Positions 21,302 through 30,159 of a DNA stretch of 33,788 nucleotides are shown one piece after another; position 1 is the first letter of the stretch, and the number at the start of each line of letters is the position of its first letter. Both the position numbers and the translations under genes were made by a program. The notes below the pieces were generated by a model that was given only the letters and a program-made list of their open reading frames with translations, made no database searches and was not told where the DNA came from. The stretch covers positions 1 through 33,788 of the forward strand of contig JAFMBU010000003.1 in NCBI GenBank assembly GCA_017858295.1, given 5' to 3'. This stretch comes from Porticoccaceae bacterium. GTDB lineage: Bacteria; Pseudomonadota; Gammaproteobacteria; Pseudomonadales; Porticoccaceae.

Positions 21302-23716
21302 ATGGCCGCTACACCTACTGAAACTAAAGATATGATCTATCCGCTGTTGCCCTTGCGCGATGTGGTTGTCTACCCCCACATGGTCGTGCCTTTGTTTGTT
21401 GGTCGCGAGAAGTCGATTACGGCCCTAGAAGAGGCCATGGAAAGTGACAAGCAAGTCGTTTTGCTGGCTCAGCGAAACCCAGCGGATGACAATCCTGAAC
21501 TCAAAGATCTCTATTCCGTGGGCACTCTCGCGACTATTTTGCAGATGCTGAAATTGCCCGATGGTACGCTTAAGGTCCTGGTTGAGGGTGCCTCAAGGGT
21601 TAATCTGGTTGATGCAGTAGAGGGTGAAGCCTTTATGCAGACCAAGATTGAAGAGCTGCCAGACGGTGATTTAGATGATCGTGAAGCTGAGGTGTTAACT
21701 CGCTCGGCGATGTCCCTCTTTGAGCAGTATGTCAATTTAAGCAAGAAAATCCCCGCCGAAGTAATCGCCACTGTTAGTGGTATCGAAGACGCCAACCGGC
21801 TCGCTGATACCATTGCTTCCCATATGACTCTGAGTATTGAGCAGAAGCAGGATGTATTGGAAGTTGCCGATCTCACTGAGCGCTTCGAGCATCTTATGGG
21901 CTTGATGGAGTCTGAAATTGATCTTTTCCAGATTGAACAGCGGATCCGCGGCCGTGTTAAAAAGCAGATGGAAAAAAGTCAGCGCGAGTACTACCTCAAT
22001 GAGCAGATGAAAGCCATCCAAAAAGAATTGGGCGATGTAGATGAAGCCGGTTCTGAGATCGACCAACTGGAGTCAAAAGTCGAAGAGGCTGGTATGCCAA
22101 AGGCGGCCCTCGAGAAGACCAAGTCCGAACTGAGCAAGCTGAAGATGATGTCCCCCATGTCAGCGGAGGCCTCAGTCTTGCGCAACTACATCGACTGGAT
22201 GATCGGTGTACCCTGGAAAAAGCGCTCAAGAGTCAAACATAACCTGGTTGAAGCGCAGCAGACCCTTGATCAAGACCACCATGGTTTAGAAGAAGTCAAA
22301 GAGCGGATTCTCGAGTTTTTGGCGGTTCAACAGCGAGTTAAAAAGCTTAAGGGCCCGGTACTCTGTTTGGTAGGGCCTCCAGGTGTGGGTAAAACCTCCC
22401 TTGGTGAATCTATAGCCCGAGCCACAGGCAGGCAGTTTGTGCGCATGAGTCTTGGCGGAGTGCGTGACGAAGCGGAAATTCGAGGTCATCGCCGAACCTA
22501 TATTGGTTCCTTGCCAGGAAAAGTGATTCAGAAACTATCAAAAGTAAAAGTTAAGAACCCTCTGTTCTTACTTGATGAAATCGACAAGATGGGCATGGAC
22601 CAGCGCGGCGATCCGGCATCGGCACTGTTAGAAGTGTTAGATCCCGAGCAGAACCATACGTTTAATGACCATTATTTAGAGGTGGATTACGACCTCTCCG
22701 ATGTGATGTTCATCTGTACTGCCAACTCAATGAATATCCCGGGGCCACTATTGGACCGAATGGAAGTGATTCGGATTCCCGGTTACACCGAAGGGGAAAA
22801 GGTCGCCATTGCTGAGAAGTACCTGGTACCAAAGCAGCGCAAAGCCAACGGCTTAAAAGAATCTGAGCTGGAGATTACCGAAGCGGCACTGCAGGACGCC
22901 ATCAGATACTACACCCGGGAAGCCGGAGTGCGCGGACTGGATCGAGATATAGCCAAGATCTGCCGCAAAATTGTCACCGAGCACGTCCGTGATGGCGCCG
23001 CCTCAACCGACAGCGTTGGCTCTGAGCAATTAGAGTCGCTGCTGGGTGTACGTCGCTTTGACTATGGTCGCGCTGAAGCTGAAAATCAGATAGGGCAGGT
23101 GACTGGCCTAGCTTGGACTTCAGTAGGCGGTGAGCTGCTGACGATTGAGTCTGCAGCAATCCCCGGTAAAGGTCGGGTGATCAAAACGGGTTCTCTCGGT
23201 GATGTGATGCAGGAATCCATTCAAGCGGCTCTGACAGTGGTTAGAAGTCGCGCCAAGGCGCTCGGTATACGCAAGGACTTCTATCAGGAGAACGATCTTC
23301 ACATCCATGTCCCTGAAGGCGCTACGCCAAAAGACGGTCCCTCCGCCGGTGTCGGCATGTGTACGGCCCTGGTATCGGTTTTAACCGGTATTCCGGTCAA
23401 GGCTAACGTCGCCATGACTGGTGAGATAACCCTGCGCGGTCAGGTATTGAAGATTGGCGGACTCAAGGAAAAGCTTCTTGCAGCCCATCGCGGCGGTATC
23501 ACAACGGTAATCATCCCAGATGATAATGGTAGTGATTTGAAGGAGATACCGGACAATATTAAAGCTGATCTTACTATTCGTCAGGTGAAATGGATTGACG
23601 AGGTATTGGCCATTGCTTTGGAGCATAATCCAGAATCTTTAAGCGATGAAGAATTTAATCGTAGCAGCGGGCCCAAGGATAAGGACCAACAGTCCTCTAG
23701 GCCAAGCACCCACTAG
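21302..23716 (+). CDS. lon: ATP-dependent Lon protease
   Basis: AAA+ serine protease, 804 aa. N-terminal substrate domain (about 10-205, starting YPLLPLRDVVVYPHMVVPLF), coiled-coil linker (about 205-300), AAA+ module with Walker A GPPGVGKT at 358-365 and Walker B PLFLLDEIDKMG, then the Lon protease domain with the Ser681/Lys724 dyad (DGPSAGVG and GGLKEKLLAAHRGG). It degrades misfolded and regulatory proteins. The C-terminus carries about 20 polar residues (RSSGPKDKDQQ...) beyond the E. coli end. It is separated from clpX by a terminator and from hupB by a promoter region. Confidence 0.97.
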   Translation: MAATPTETKDMIYPLLPLRDVVVYPHMVVPLFVGREKSITALEEAMESDKQVVLLAQRNPADDNPELKDLYSVGTLATILQMLKLPDGTLKVLVEGASRVNLVDAVEGEAFMQTKIEELPDGDLDDREAEVLTRSAMSLFEQYVNLSKKIPAEVIATVSGIEDANRLADTIASHMTLSIEQKQDVLEVADLTERFEHLMGLMESEIDLFQIEQRIRGRVKKQMEKSQREYYLNEQMKAIQKELGDVDEAGSEIDQLESKVEEAGMPKAALEKTKSELSKLKMMSPMSAEASVLRNYIDWMIGVPWKKRSRVKHNLVEAQQTLDQDHHGLEEVKERILEFLAVQQRVKKLKGPVLCLVGPPGVGKTSLGESIARATGRQFVRMSLGGVRDEAEIRGHRRTYIGSLPGKVIQKLSKVKVKNPLFLLDEIDKMGMDQRGDPASALLEVLDPEQNHTFNDHYLEVDYDLSDVMFICTANSMNIPGPLLDRMEVIRIPGYTEGEKVAIAEKYLVPKQRKANGLKESELEITEAALQDAIRYYTREAGVRGLDRDIAKICRKIVTEHVRDGAASTDSVGSEQLESLLGVRRFDYGRAEAENQIGQVTGLAWTSVGGELLTIESAAIPGKGRVIKTGSLGDVMQESIQAALTVVRSRAKALGIRKDFYQENDLHIHVPEGATPKDGPSAGVGMCTALVSVLTGIPVKANVAMTGEITLRGQVLKIGGLKEKLLAAHRGGITTVIIPDDNGSDLKEIPDNIKADLTIRQVKWIDEVLAIALEHNPESLSDEEFNRSSGPKDKDQQSSRPSTH

Positions 23717-23726
23717 ATTTAAAGAA

Positions 23727-23779
23727 AATAGCTATTTCGGGGAAAGGTGCTTGACCATCGAAATAGCTATTGGTATAAC
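23727..23779 (+). promoter_or_regulatory. hupB promoter with duplicated palindrome AATAGCTATT
   Basis: -35 TTGACC (23751-23756), 17-bp spacer, -10 TATAAC (23774-23779). The 10-bp palindrome aatagctatt occurs at 23762-23771, inside the spacer, and again at 23727-23736. The two copies are extended by tcg/cga so that 23727-23739 and 23759-23771 also form a 13-bp inverted repeat that could be a hairpin at the end of lon mRNA. The leader from about 23786 to the GTG is about 97 nt. Confidence 0.65.
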
Positions 23780-23882
23780 GTACTCACGAATGAGCTTGAG
23801 ACCAGTTGTGTAGTGAGTTTGCACCCATAGAGCCTTTCTACTTGACTTCGAAATTACTAATTCCAAAAAAAAGGGGAATACC

Positions 23883-24155
23883 GTGAATAAATCAGAACTT
23901 ATCGACGCAATCGCTGCTGGCGCAGACATTTCTAAAGCATCTGCTGGTCGCGCACTGGACTCAGCACTTGAAGCCGTAACTGGATCACTCAAGAATGGCG
24001 ACCAGGTTTCACTGGTTGGCTTTGGTACTTTTGCCGTTAAGCACCGCGCAGCTCGCGCTGGTCGCAACCCGCAGACAGGTCAAGAAATCCAGATTAAAGC
24101 AGCTAACGTGCCTAGCTTTAAAGCTGGTAAAGCGTTGAAGGACGCTGTTAACTAA
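23883..24155 (+). CDS. hupB: DNA-binding protein HU-beta
   Basis: Nucleoid protein of 90 aa. Near-complete HU sequence: MNKSELIDAIA, the dimer core, and the HU/IHF signature GFGTFAVKHRAARAGRNPQTG at about 46-66, whose beta-arm has RNPQTG with the DNA-intercalating proline, ending FKAGKALKDAVN. It starts with GTG at 23883 after AGGGGAA, and an in-frame alternative is not seen. Its place between lon and ppiD is the conserved HU-beta locus. An intrinsic terminator follows. Confidence 0.97.
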   Translation: MNKSELIDAIAAGADISKASAGRALDSALEAVTGSLKNGDQVSLVGFGTFAVKHRAARAGRNPQTGQEIQIKAANVPSFKAGKALKDAVN

Positions 24156-24184
24156 GATAAATCCAAAGGTTGTTTATTTGGTTG

Positions 24185-24212
24185 AAAGGCGCATCGGTGA
24201 TGCGCCTTTTTT
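24185..24212 (+). terminator. Rho-independent terminator after hupB
   Basis: aaaggcgcatc (24185-24195), loop ggt, gatgcgccttt (24199-24209), followed by T3 more. Perfect 11-bp stem. Confidence 0.93.
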
Positions 24213-24305
24213 AATACACAGCTAACCATATAAAGAGCTAACCAAAACGACCGTTAAAATTTTAATATTGAACTAATCGCATTATCAGCATTAAGGGACA
24301 GGAAA

Positions 24306-26162
24306 ATGTTAGACAGTTTTAGACACAATATGAAAGGCATTGCCTTCGGCATCGTTATTTTAATTGCCATTGTTTTCGCTTTTTCCGGTATTGGTTCACT
24401 GTCCATGTCCAGTAGTGGGGCTGATACGGCGGTCACCGTCAACGGTGAAAAGGTCACAGAGTTAAGCGTACTGCGCGCCATCAGCAGCGAGAAGCGACGT
24501 ATTCTCAGTGAAAATGAAGGCTTAGATGCCTCATTGCTCGAAGACGAGCTAATCCGTCCACAGGTAGTGGAACAACTAATTGGCCGCAGACTGCTTTCCC
24601 AGGCGGCAAAATCTGCTGGTATGGGCGTATCATCGCGCACCACCAGCAAATTACTTCTCAGCACACCGGCTTTTTTGTCAGATGATGGCCGTTTTGACCA
24701 GGACCTCTATCTCTACACCATCCGAGCTCAGGGATACACTAGCGGTACCTTCTTGGAAATGCTGAAGGACGATCTATTGATCGAGCAGTATGTCCGTGGT
24801 TTTGTCGCATCCGGCTTTGTCACTGCCAGCGAGCTGGATCTAATCGCCAGCATTACCGAACAGCAGCGCGATTACTATTATCTAACCTTGCCATTGCAGC
24901 CAGAAGTCGATGCCGTGGAATTGAGTGATGAGCAGATTGCAGCCTATTACGATGCTAACAAGCAGCGCTATCAAGCCCCTGAACAGGTTATAGTCGACTA
25001 TATCGAACTCAATCCAGAGCTTTTCAGCGCCACTCAAAACGTCGCAGAAGAGCAGGTTAGAGCACGTTACGAAGAGCAGCGTGAGAGCCTAGAATCAACC
25101 ACCTCACGTCAAGCTGCACACATTCTATTGACCCAGCCAAGCGACGAACTACTAGCTGAAATAAACGAAAAGTTAGCCGCTGGTGAGACTTTTGAGGCCC
25201 TGGCTAAAGAGTACTCAGAAGATGTTGGCTCCGCCGACTTTGGTGGCGATCTGGGTTACACCTCTGGAGATACCTTCCCCGAGTCCTTTGAAACGGCATT
25301 AGCTGCTCTTCAGACAGGCGAAGTCTCTGCGCCGGTAGAAACTGACAGTGGTACCCACCTGATCAAGCTGCTGGACATACAGGAGCAGATTGTCGACTTT
25401 GATAGCGAGCGCCCTCGAATTGAACAGGAGCTGATCGCGGAGCTCACCGATGTCTGGCTGGTTGAGAAGCTGGCCAAGCTTAAAGAGTTGAGCTACAACG
25501 CCGAGAATCTGGCTGAGATTGCCGCTGACCTAGAGTTGACGGCTGAGGTATCAGAGCCCTTTACCCGGGCCGGTGGAACAGGCATCAGTGCCGCTCCTGC
25601 GGTGCTCAAGGCAGCCTTCAGCAGTGAAGTGCTAGAAGACAGCTATGCCAGCGAAGTGTTGGAACTGGGCAATGATCGTTATGTGGTTGTGAAGCTGAAC
25701 AAGTCTATTCCAGCGCGTCAAAAAGACATCACGGAAGTACAGGATGCGGTAGTGGCCTCACTAACGGATCAATTAGCTCGCGCCAGCCTCGCGGCCCGCG
25801 GCGCCGAATTGTTAGCCAGAGTGGATGCCGGTGAAAATGTCGAAGCAGTGGCTAAAGACGAAGACTTGGATTGGCAGGTTGTTCTCGATGCCAAGCGCAG
25901 TACTGGCGGGATTAATAATGAAATCAAACGCTTTGCTTTTCAGCTTCCGGCTACGGCCACTGAAGACTTGATCGAAAGCTTTTATAGCCGCAGTGGCGAC
26001 TTTGTTGTGGTGGCCTTAACGAATGTTGAGGCGGGGGACAGCAGCAAGCTCAGCAAAGAGCAAAAGGTGAGCCTCAGTTACGCCGGTGTTTCATCTTCTG
26101 GTGGTCGTGAACTGCAGGCCGTGCAGAAATCGCTCCGTGAAGGTGCTGATATAGAGCTTTAA
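24306..26162 (+). CDS. ppiD: Periplasmic folding chaperone PpiD (SurA-N / parvulin)
   Basis: Inner-membrane-anchored periplasmic chaperone, 618 aa. One N-terminal transmembrane helix (about 12-33, IAFGIVILIAIVFAFSGIG), a SurA-like N-terminal region (about 40-180, QVVEQLIGRRLLSQAA), and one parvulin domain at about 265-355 (AAHILLTQ, FGGDLGYTSGDTFPESFE, ETDSGTHLIKLLDI). The C-terminal helical region repeats the chaperone fold. It assists proteins leaving the Sec translocon; in E. coli PpiD the parvulin is inactive as an isomerase, and activity here is not decidable. The last codons (GAG CTT TAA) start a tandem repeat that continues downstream. Confidence 0.93.
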   Translation: MLDSFRHNMKGIAFGIVILIAIVFAFSGIGSLSMSSSGADTAVTVNGEKVTELSVLRAISSEKRRILSENEGLDASLLEDELIRPQVVEQLIGRRLLSQAAKSAGMGVSSRTTSKLLLSTPAFLSDDGRFDQDLYLYTIRAQGYTSGTFLEMLKDDLLIEQYVRGFVASGFVTASELDLIASITEQQRDYYYLTLPLQPEVDAVELSDEQIAAYYDANKQRYQAPEQVIVDYIELNPELFSATQNVAEEQVRARYEEQRESLESTTSRQAAHILLTQPSDELLAEINEKLAAGETFEALAKEYSEDVGSADFGGDLGYTSGDTFPESFETALAALQTGEVSAPVETDSGTHLIKLLDIQEQIVDFDSERPRIEQELIAELTDVWLVEKLAKLKELSYNAENLAEIAADLELTAEVSEPFTRAGGTGISAAPAVLKAAFSSEVLEDSYASEVLELGNDRYVVVKLNKSIPARQKDITEVQDAVVASLTDQLARASLAARGAELLARVDAGENVEAVAKDEDLDWQVVLDAKRSTGGINNEIKRFAFQLPATATEDLIESFYSRSGDFVVVALTNVEAGDSSKLSKEQKVSLSYAGVSSSGGRELQAVQKSLREGADIEL

Positions 26163-26239
26163 ATTAAGGCGCTTTTAATAAAAGAGCTTTGAATTAAACT
26201 GCTCTGAGATAAAGAGCCCTGAGTAAAGAGCTCTGAGCT
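26151..26239. repeat. About 15-bp degenerate tandem repeat beginning at the ppiD stop
   Basis: Six units: atagagctttaaatt (26151-26165, includes the ppiD stop), aaggcgcttttaata (26166-26180), aaagagctttgaatt (26181-26195), aaactgctctgagat (26196-26210), aaagagccctgagt (26211-26224), aaagagctctgagct (26225-26239). Because the period is 15, the ppiD stop position recurs in frame as TTA, TGA, TGA, TGA. Confidence 0.85.
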
Positions 26240-26256
26240 AAACAGTAATTTATCCT

Positions 26257-26282
26257 TGCGGGTGGCTTTCTGGTTACCCGCA
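26257..26282. other. Hairpin in the convergent ppiD-mltD gap
   Basis: tgcgggt (26257-26263) pairs with acccgca (26276-26282), 12-nt loop. There is no T-tract on either side. It could stabilise 3' ends or act as a weak terminator. Confidence 0.4.
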
Positions 26283-26324
26283 GTAGTTAAAATCCCAGCA
26301 CACCGTGACACCGCTGCCGGCGAT

Positions 26325-27923
26325 TTAGATTTTCAGTGCGTTGATAAACAGAGTTAGGCGCTGACCAGGCTGCAGCAGAGCGCTGCGGCCAATCTTATTC
26401 CATCGTGTAATATCTGAAATCGCAACATCAAAGCGGCTCGCAATTAGTGACAGAGAATCACCGCGCCTTACCCGGTAAGAGAGCTTGCGAACATACTCCG
26501 ACTTCACCTCAGCAGTCTTGCTGCCCACCACTAATCGATCATTCAGTTGCAACGTATTACTGGATAGCTTGTTGGTCTCGCGCAGACGTTTAATACTGGT
26601 ATTAAATTTCTTCGCAATAGACCAGAGTGAATCGCCGCTGCGCACAGTGTAGTAATTGGGCTCTTGAGCACCGGTTTTGACGCTGGTTAAATAATTGCCA
26701 GAGCTACCGCTGTGAGGGATCAGTAACACCTGATTAATTTGCAGTCGGTCAGTTACAAGGTTGTTGCGCTCACGCAACCATGCCGTGGGTATATCAAAAC
26801 GGGCGGCAATTTCCGAAAGTGTATCGCCGTTGGCGACAGAGTACTCGGTGTGAGGCACCCAGGTTTTAGGGTCAGTCGTGGCCAGCATATCCCGCAAGGG
26901 CTGTGCTGTGCCCACAGGCAGTAACAGGTTGTGAGTGCTCTGCGGTGGCGTCAGGGCGCGACGGAAGGCTGGATTAAGCCTAGTGAAGTCGGCTAGCTCA
27001 ATACCGCTAAGCTCAACTACACTGCCCAAATCAATCTGAGACTTAATCTCGACTATTTCAAAGTAGGGTTGGTTGGCTATTGCAGGCAGCTCGATAGCGT
27101 ATTTTTCGGGATCGCGAATCAATGTCGCCAGAGCCAGTAACTGTGGCACATAGTTACGAGTTTCTCGGGGCAGCTTAATCGACCAAAAATCGGTACCTTT
27201 GTCAGCTTTGCGGTTGCGTCTGATCGACTTACTCACATAGCCCTGGCCGGAGTTATAAGCTGCCAGGGCCAGCAGCCAATCACCGTCAAAACGTCTGTGC
27301 AGCTTACTCAAGTAAGTGATTGCCGCGTCTGTGGAATCTATAACGTCGCGGCGCCCGTCATACCAGCGATCGCGACGCAGCCCCAGCGACTCTCCGGTTG
27401 ACGGAATAAACTGCCAGAGTCCAACCGCATGGCTGTGTGAATAGGCCAGGGGATCATAGGTGCTCTCAACGATGGGCAGCAGTGCGAGCTCTAGGGGCAG
27501 GCCAGCCTCAGCCAGCTGCTCGGTAACATAGAAAATAAACGGTTCGGCACGGCCAAAAACGGTTTTTAAATAACTCGGATTACGCAGATACCAATCGCGC
27601 TGCTTAGTTACGCTTGCCGGCATGCTCTCTGGTGTCAAGGCAAAACCGTCCCGCAGTCGTTGCCATAGGTCAGTTGGGAGAGCCGCAGCTGTTTCAGGCG
27701 CCTGGGCTAACTCAGAAGCCAGAGAAGCCTCATCCATTAACGGTGTCTTATCTAATTCGGTTTGGTTATCTGCATCCAGTGCCATGATCGCATTAGTCTG
27801 CTCTTGAACGATCGCAGCAGCAGAATCTTGCTCGGATAGCTGCGCACAGCTGGCCGTAGCTAATGTTATGCACAGGGGCAGTAACAGGCGCTTGGAGAGG
27901 GCTTTTGGGACTGCAGATAACAA
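26325..27923 (-). CDS. mltD: Membrane-bound lytic murein transglycosylase D with three LysM domains
   Basis: Lipoprotein peptidoglycan lyase, 532 aa from TTG 27923. The signal KRLLLPLCITLATASC gives a lipobox Cys at 26. The SLT goose-lysozyme-like domain spans about 125-250, with catalytic Glu153 in LLPIVESTYDP, GLWQFIPSTGE and ALAAYNSGQG. LysM repeats lie at about 360-403, 424-467 and 482-526 and bind glycan strands. It cuts murein between MurNAc and GlcNAc with anhydro-product formation. TTG is chosen because no ATG or GTG is in frame upstream of the signal peptide; a promoter TTGTTT-17-TACAAT ends about 33 bp before it. Start-site uncertainty remains. Confidence 0.93.
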   Translation of the reverse strand: MLSAVPKALSKRLLLPLCITLATASCAQLSEQDSAAAIVQEQTNAIMALDADNQTELDKTPLMDEASLASELAQAPETAAALPTDLWQRLRDGFALTPESMPASVTKQRDWYLRNPSYLKTVFGRAEPFIFYVTEQLAEAGLPLELALLPIVESTYDPLAYSHSHAVGLWQFIPSTGESLGLRRDRWYDGRRDVIDSTDAAITYLSKLHRRFDGDWLLALAAYNSGQGYVSKSIRRNRKADKGTDFWSIKLPRETRNYVPQLLALATLIRDPEKYAIELPAIANQPYFEIVEIKSQIDLGSVVELSGIELADFTRLNPAFRRALTPPQSTHNLLLPVGTAQPLRDMLATTDPKTWVPHTEYSVANGDTLSEIAARFDIPTAWLRERNNLVTDRLQINQVLLIPHSGSSGNYLTSVKTGAQEPNYYTVRSGDSLWSIAKKFNTSIKRLRETNKLSSNTLQLNDRLVVGSKTAEVKSEYVRKLSYRVRRGDSLSLIASRFDVAISDITRWNKIGRSALLQPGQRLTLFINALKI

Positions 27924-27955
27924 GTTGCATACTCTTAATATTGATTTTGGGCAGG

Positions 27956-27984
27956 ATTGTAACGATCAGGCGAAGACGAAACAA
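27956..27984 (-). promoter_or_regulatory. mltD promoter
   Basis: On the minus strand: -35 TTGTTT (27979-27984), 17-bp spacer, -10 TACAAT (27956-27961). Transcription would start near 27949, leaving a leader of about 26 nt before the TTG codon. Confidence 0.6.
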
Positions 27985-28117
27985 TCATCCGCTTCACAGA
28001 GGGCTAAATGACAGCCTATAAATGCCCGTAACATTACGTCGGAACAGCAAATCATCCGCTGGCCTTTAGGCAACTCAGAGAACATAATATCAGCATGATA
28101 ACGAACCCCTTTTTACT

Positions 28118-28975
28118 GTGTTTCTAAAGCGCCTCCGCCGTGCCGGCGAGAATCTGCTCAATCGCCTTAAGGTGAATGATTTAGCCGAGACGTCCGAGGG
28201 CATTCGGCGGTGGTTGGGCACAGATTTTGGCCGTTATTTACTCAGTCGCGAACGGCGCATTCTGCGGCAAAAATGCTCTAACTTACCGGGCTACAGAATG
28301 TTGCGCCTGGGACTTAGCCAAGATAGCGAGACTCTCGATTGCTTTGATCATATTCATCGCTTCAGCATGCACCCGTCAGAATTCACAGCCGGCCATGCAG
28401 CCATTGCAGATTATATGGAGCTGCCACTCATGTCGGAGACTATCGACGTGGTGTTACTGCATCATGCACTGGAGTTTTCCCCCTCGCCCAAGGCAGTGCT
28501 GGCTGAGGCCGGCAGAGTGGTTATGCCCGGCGGCCATTTGATTCTCTGTATGCTTAATCCCTATGGCCCCATGGGGCTGCTTAAATTTCCTATGCAACTG
28601 CTCGCTAAACAGCCCCAGTACAATTTTCACAATCTACGCATGGGGCGGGTTATTGACTGGCTATCGCTGCTTAATTTTCATGTCGTAGAAGTTGAGCATG
28701 GCGCCTATAATCTGCCACTTAATTCTTCCGCCTGGAGTCAGGGCGACAGTCGCTGGGAACGGGCCTGTGAAAAGATTCGTTTTCCATTGGGCAATGTCAC
28801 TATGATTCATGCGGTCAAGCGAGTTCCACGGGGCACCAAGACAGCCTCAACCCTGTGGAAACGAGCGACGAACAATGGTTATCGCGCCTCAGCTGGCACT
28901 AAACAGGCGCCCCATAACAGCCATAGCCATAAAATATCTACCATTGACCCAAGGGCCAAGCATGAAAGCAGTTGA
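28118..28975 (+). CDS. YafS-like SAM-dependent methyltransferase
   Basis: Class I methyltransferase-like protein, 285 aa. A degenerate motif I region (GYRMLRLGLSQDSETLDCFD, about 57-76) is followed by the methyltransferase_11 core SETIDVVLLHHALEFSPSPKAVLAEAGRVVMPGGHLIL (about 106-143). The position just before rnhA-dnaQ is that of E. coli yafS. The start is GTG 28118 without a Shine-Dalgarno, so the true start is uncertain. The C-terminal 45 residues are basic and low in order. Substrate unknown. It overlaps rnhA by 14 bases, so the two are co-translated. Confidence 0.8.
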   Translation: MFLKRLRRAGENLLNRLKVNDLAETSEGIRRWLGTDFGRYLLSRERRILRQKCSNLPGYRMLRLGLSQDSETLDCFDHIHRFSMHPSEFTAGHAAIADYMELPLMSETIDVVLLHHALEFSPSPKAVLAEAGRVVMPGGHLILCMLNPYGPMGLLKFPMQLLAKQPQYNFHNLRMGRVIDWLSLLNFHVVEVEHGAYNLPLNSSAWSQGDSRWERACEKIRFPLGNVTMIHAVKRVPRGTKTASTLWKRATNNGYRASAGTKQAPHNSHSHKISTIDPRAKHESS

Positions 28976-29393
28976 ATTATTTACCGATGGCGCCTGCCGC
29001 GGCAACCCGGGCCCAGGTGGCTGGGGCGTGTTGATGCGCTATGGCGACAAAGAGAAAACCCTCTGCGGTGGTGAAGCGGATACCACCAATAACCGCATGG
29101 AGTTGACTGCCGTTATTGAAGGTATCGCCGCCCTGAATGAGCCCTGCAAAATCGCTGTTACCTCGGATTCCACCTATGTGCTGAAAGGCATTCAGGAGTG
29201 GATGCCAGCGTGGAAAAAGCGCAACTGGAAAACCGCCAGCAAGAAGCCGGTAAAAAATGTTGATTTGTGGCAGAAACTCGATGCCGTGATTACCCAGCAT
29301 GATATTGATTGGCACTGGGTAAAAGGGCACAGTGGGCACACTGAAAATGAAATAGCTGATCAGCTAGCCAATCGCGGCATTGACGAACTTTAA
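28962..29393 (+). CDS. rnhA: Ribonuclease HI
   Basis: RNA-DNA hybrid nuclease, 143 aa from ATG 28962. A longer frame opens at 28809 but has no RNase H sequence before this Met, and AAGGG at 28951-28955 precedes it. The four metal-binding acidic residues are present: Asp9 (LFTDGACRGNPGPGG), Glu47 (NNRMELTAVIE), Asp69 (SDSTYV) and Asp133 (NEIADQLAN), with the histidine loop GHSGHTEN. It removes RNA from hybrids such as R-loops. The basic handle WKKRNWKTASKKPVKN is intact. dnaQ follows in the same direction; in E. coli the two genes are divergent. Confidence 0.97.
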   Translation: MKAVELFTDGACRGNPGPGGWGVLMRYGDKEKTLCGGEADTTNNRMELTAVIEGIAALNEPCKIAVTSDSTYVLKGIQEWMPAWKKRNWKTASKKPVKNVDLWQKLDAVITQHDIDWHWVKGHSGHTENEIADQLANRGIDEL

Positions 29394-29430
29394 TGACCCA
29401 ATCAACAGAATATTATAAGCAGCATAAATC

Positions 29431-30150
29431 ATGAGACAGATTGTCCTAGATACAGAGACCACCGGCCTAGAAACCTCACAGGATCACCGTATTATTGAAA
29501 TCGGCTGTGTCGAGCTAGTCGGGCGCAAGCTCACCGGCAGACATTATCATCAGTACATCAATCCTCAGCGCAAGGTGGATGCCGGCGCTATGGAAGTGCA
29601 CGGCATCAGTGATCAGTTCCTCGAGGATAAACCATTATTTGAAAGCGTCGCCCGAGAGTTCCTTGAATTTGTCGATGGCGCTGATCTAATTATTCACAAC
29701 GCCCCCTTTGATGTGGGTTTTATCAATCACGAAATTGCCAAGCTCAAAGGCGCCTATCAGGTAATTGAGAGCGGTTGCCGGATTATTGATACATTGTCCC
29801 TGGCGCGACAAAAACATCCTGGGCAAAAGAATAATCTCGACGCCCTATGTAAACGCTATGGCGTCGATAACTCACAGCGAGACCTGCACGGCGCACTCTT
29901 GGATGCTGAGATTCTCGCCGATGTCTATCTGTTGATGACTGGCGGGCAGGTGAATCTTAATATCAGCGGCCAACAGTCCTCTGATGGCGGCCAAGACAGC
30001 AGTCGCGGAGGCATCCGCCGCCTAGCCCAAGATCGCCAACCCCTGCGCGTTGTCACGGCCAGTGAGGAAGAGGTGGAACTGCACCAACAGAAGCTCGAAG
30101 CGATCAACAAAAGCAGCGGCAACTGTGTCTGGATGAATGGCGGCGACTGA
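29431..30150 (+). CDS. dnaQ: DNA polymerase III epsilon subunit (3'-5' proofreading exonuclease)
   Basis: DEDDh exonuclease, 239 aa, near the usual length. ExoI is LDTETTGL (Asp7, Glu9), ExoII HNAPFDVGFINHE, ExoIII LHGALLDAEILADVY. The C-terminal tail (about 185-239, Q/S/G-rich linker then a conserved end) should bind the alpha subunit. It proofreads replication and sits 37 bp after rnhA, an ordinary operon spacing. All catalytic residues are present. Confidence 0.96.
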   Translation: MRQIVLDTETTGLETSQDHRIIEIGCVELVGRKLTGRHYHQYINPQRKVDAGAMEVHGISDQFLEDKPLFESVAREFLEFVDGADLIIHNAPFDVGFINHEIAKLKGAYQVIESGCRIIDTLSLARQKHPGQKNNLDALCKRYGVDNSQRDLHGALLDAEILADVYLLMTGGQVNLNISGQQSSDGGQDSSRGGIRRLAQDRQPLRVVTASEEEVELHQQKLEAINKSSGNCVWMNGGD

Positions 30151-30159
30151 TACCTATTC

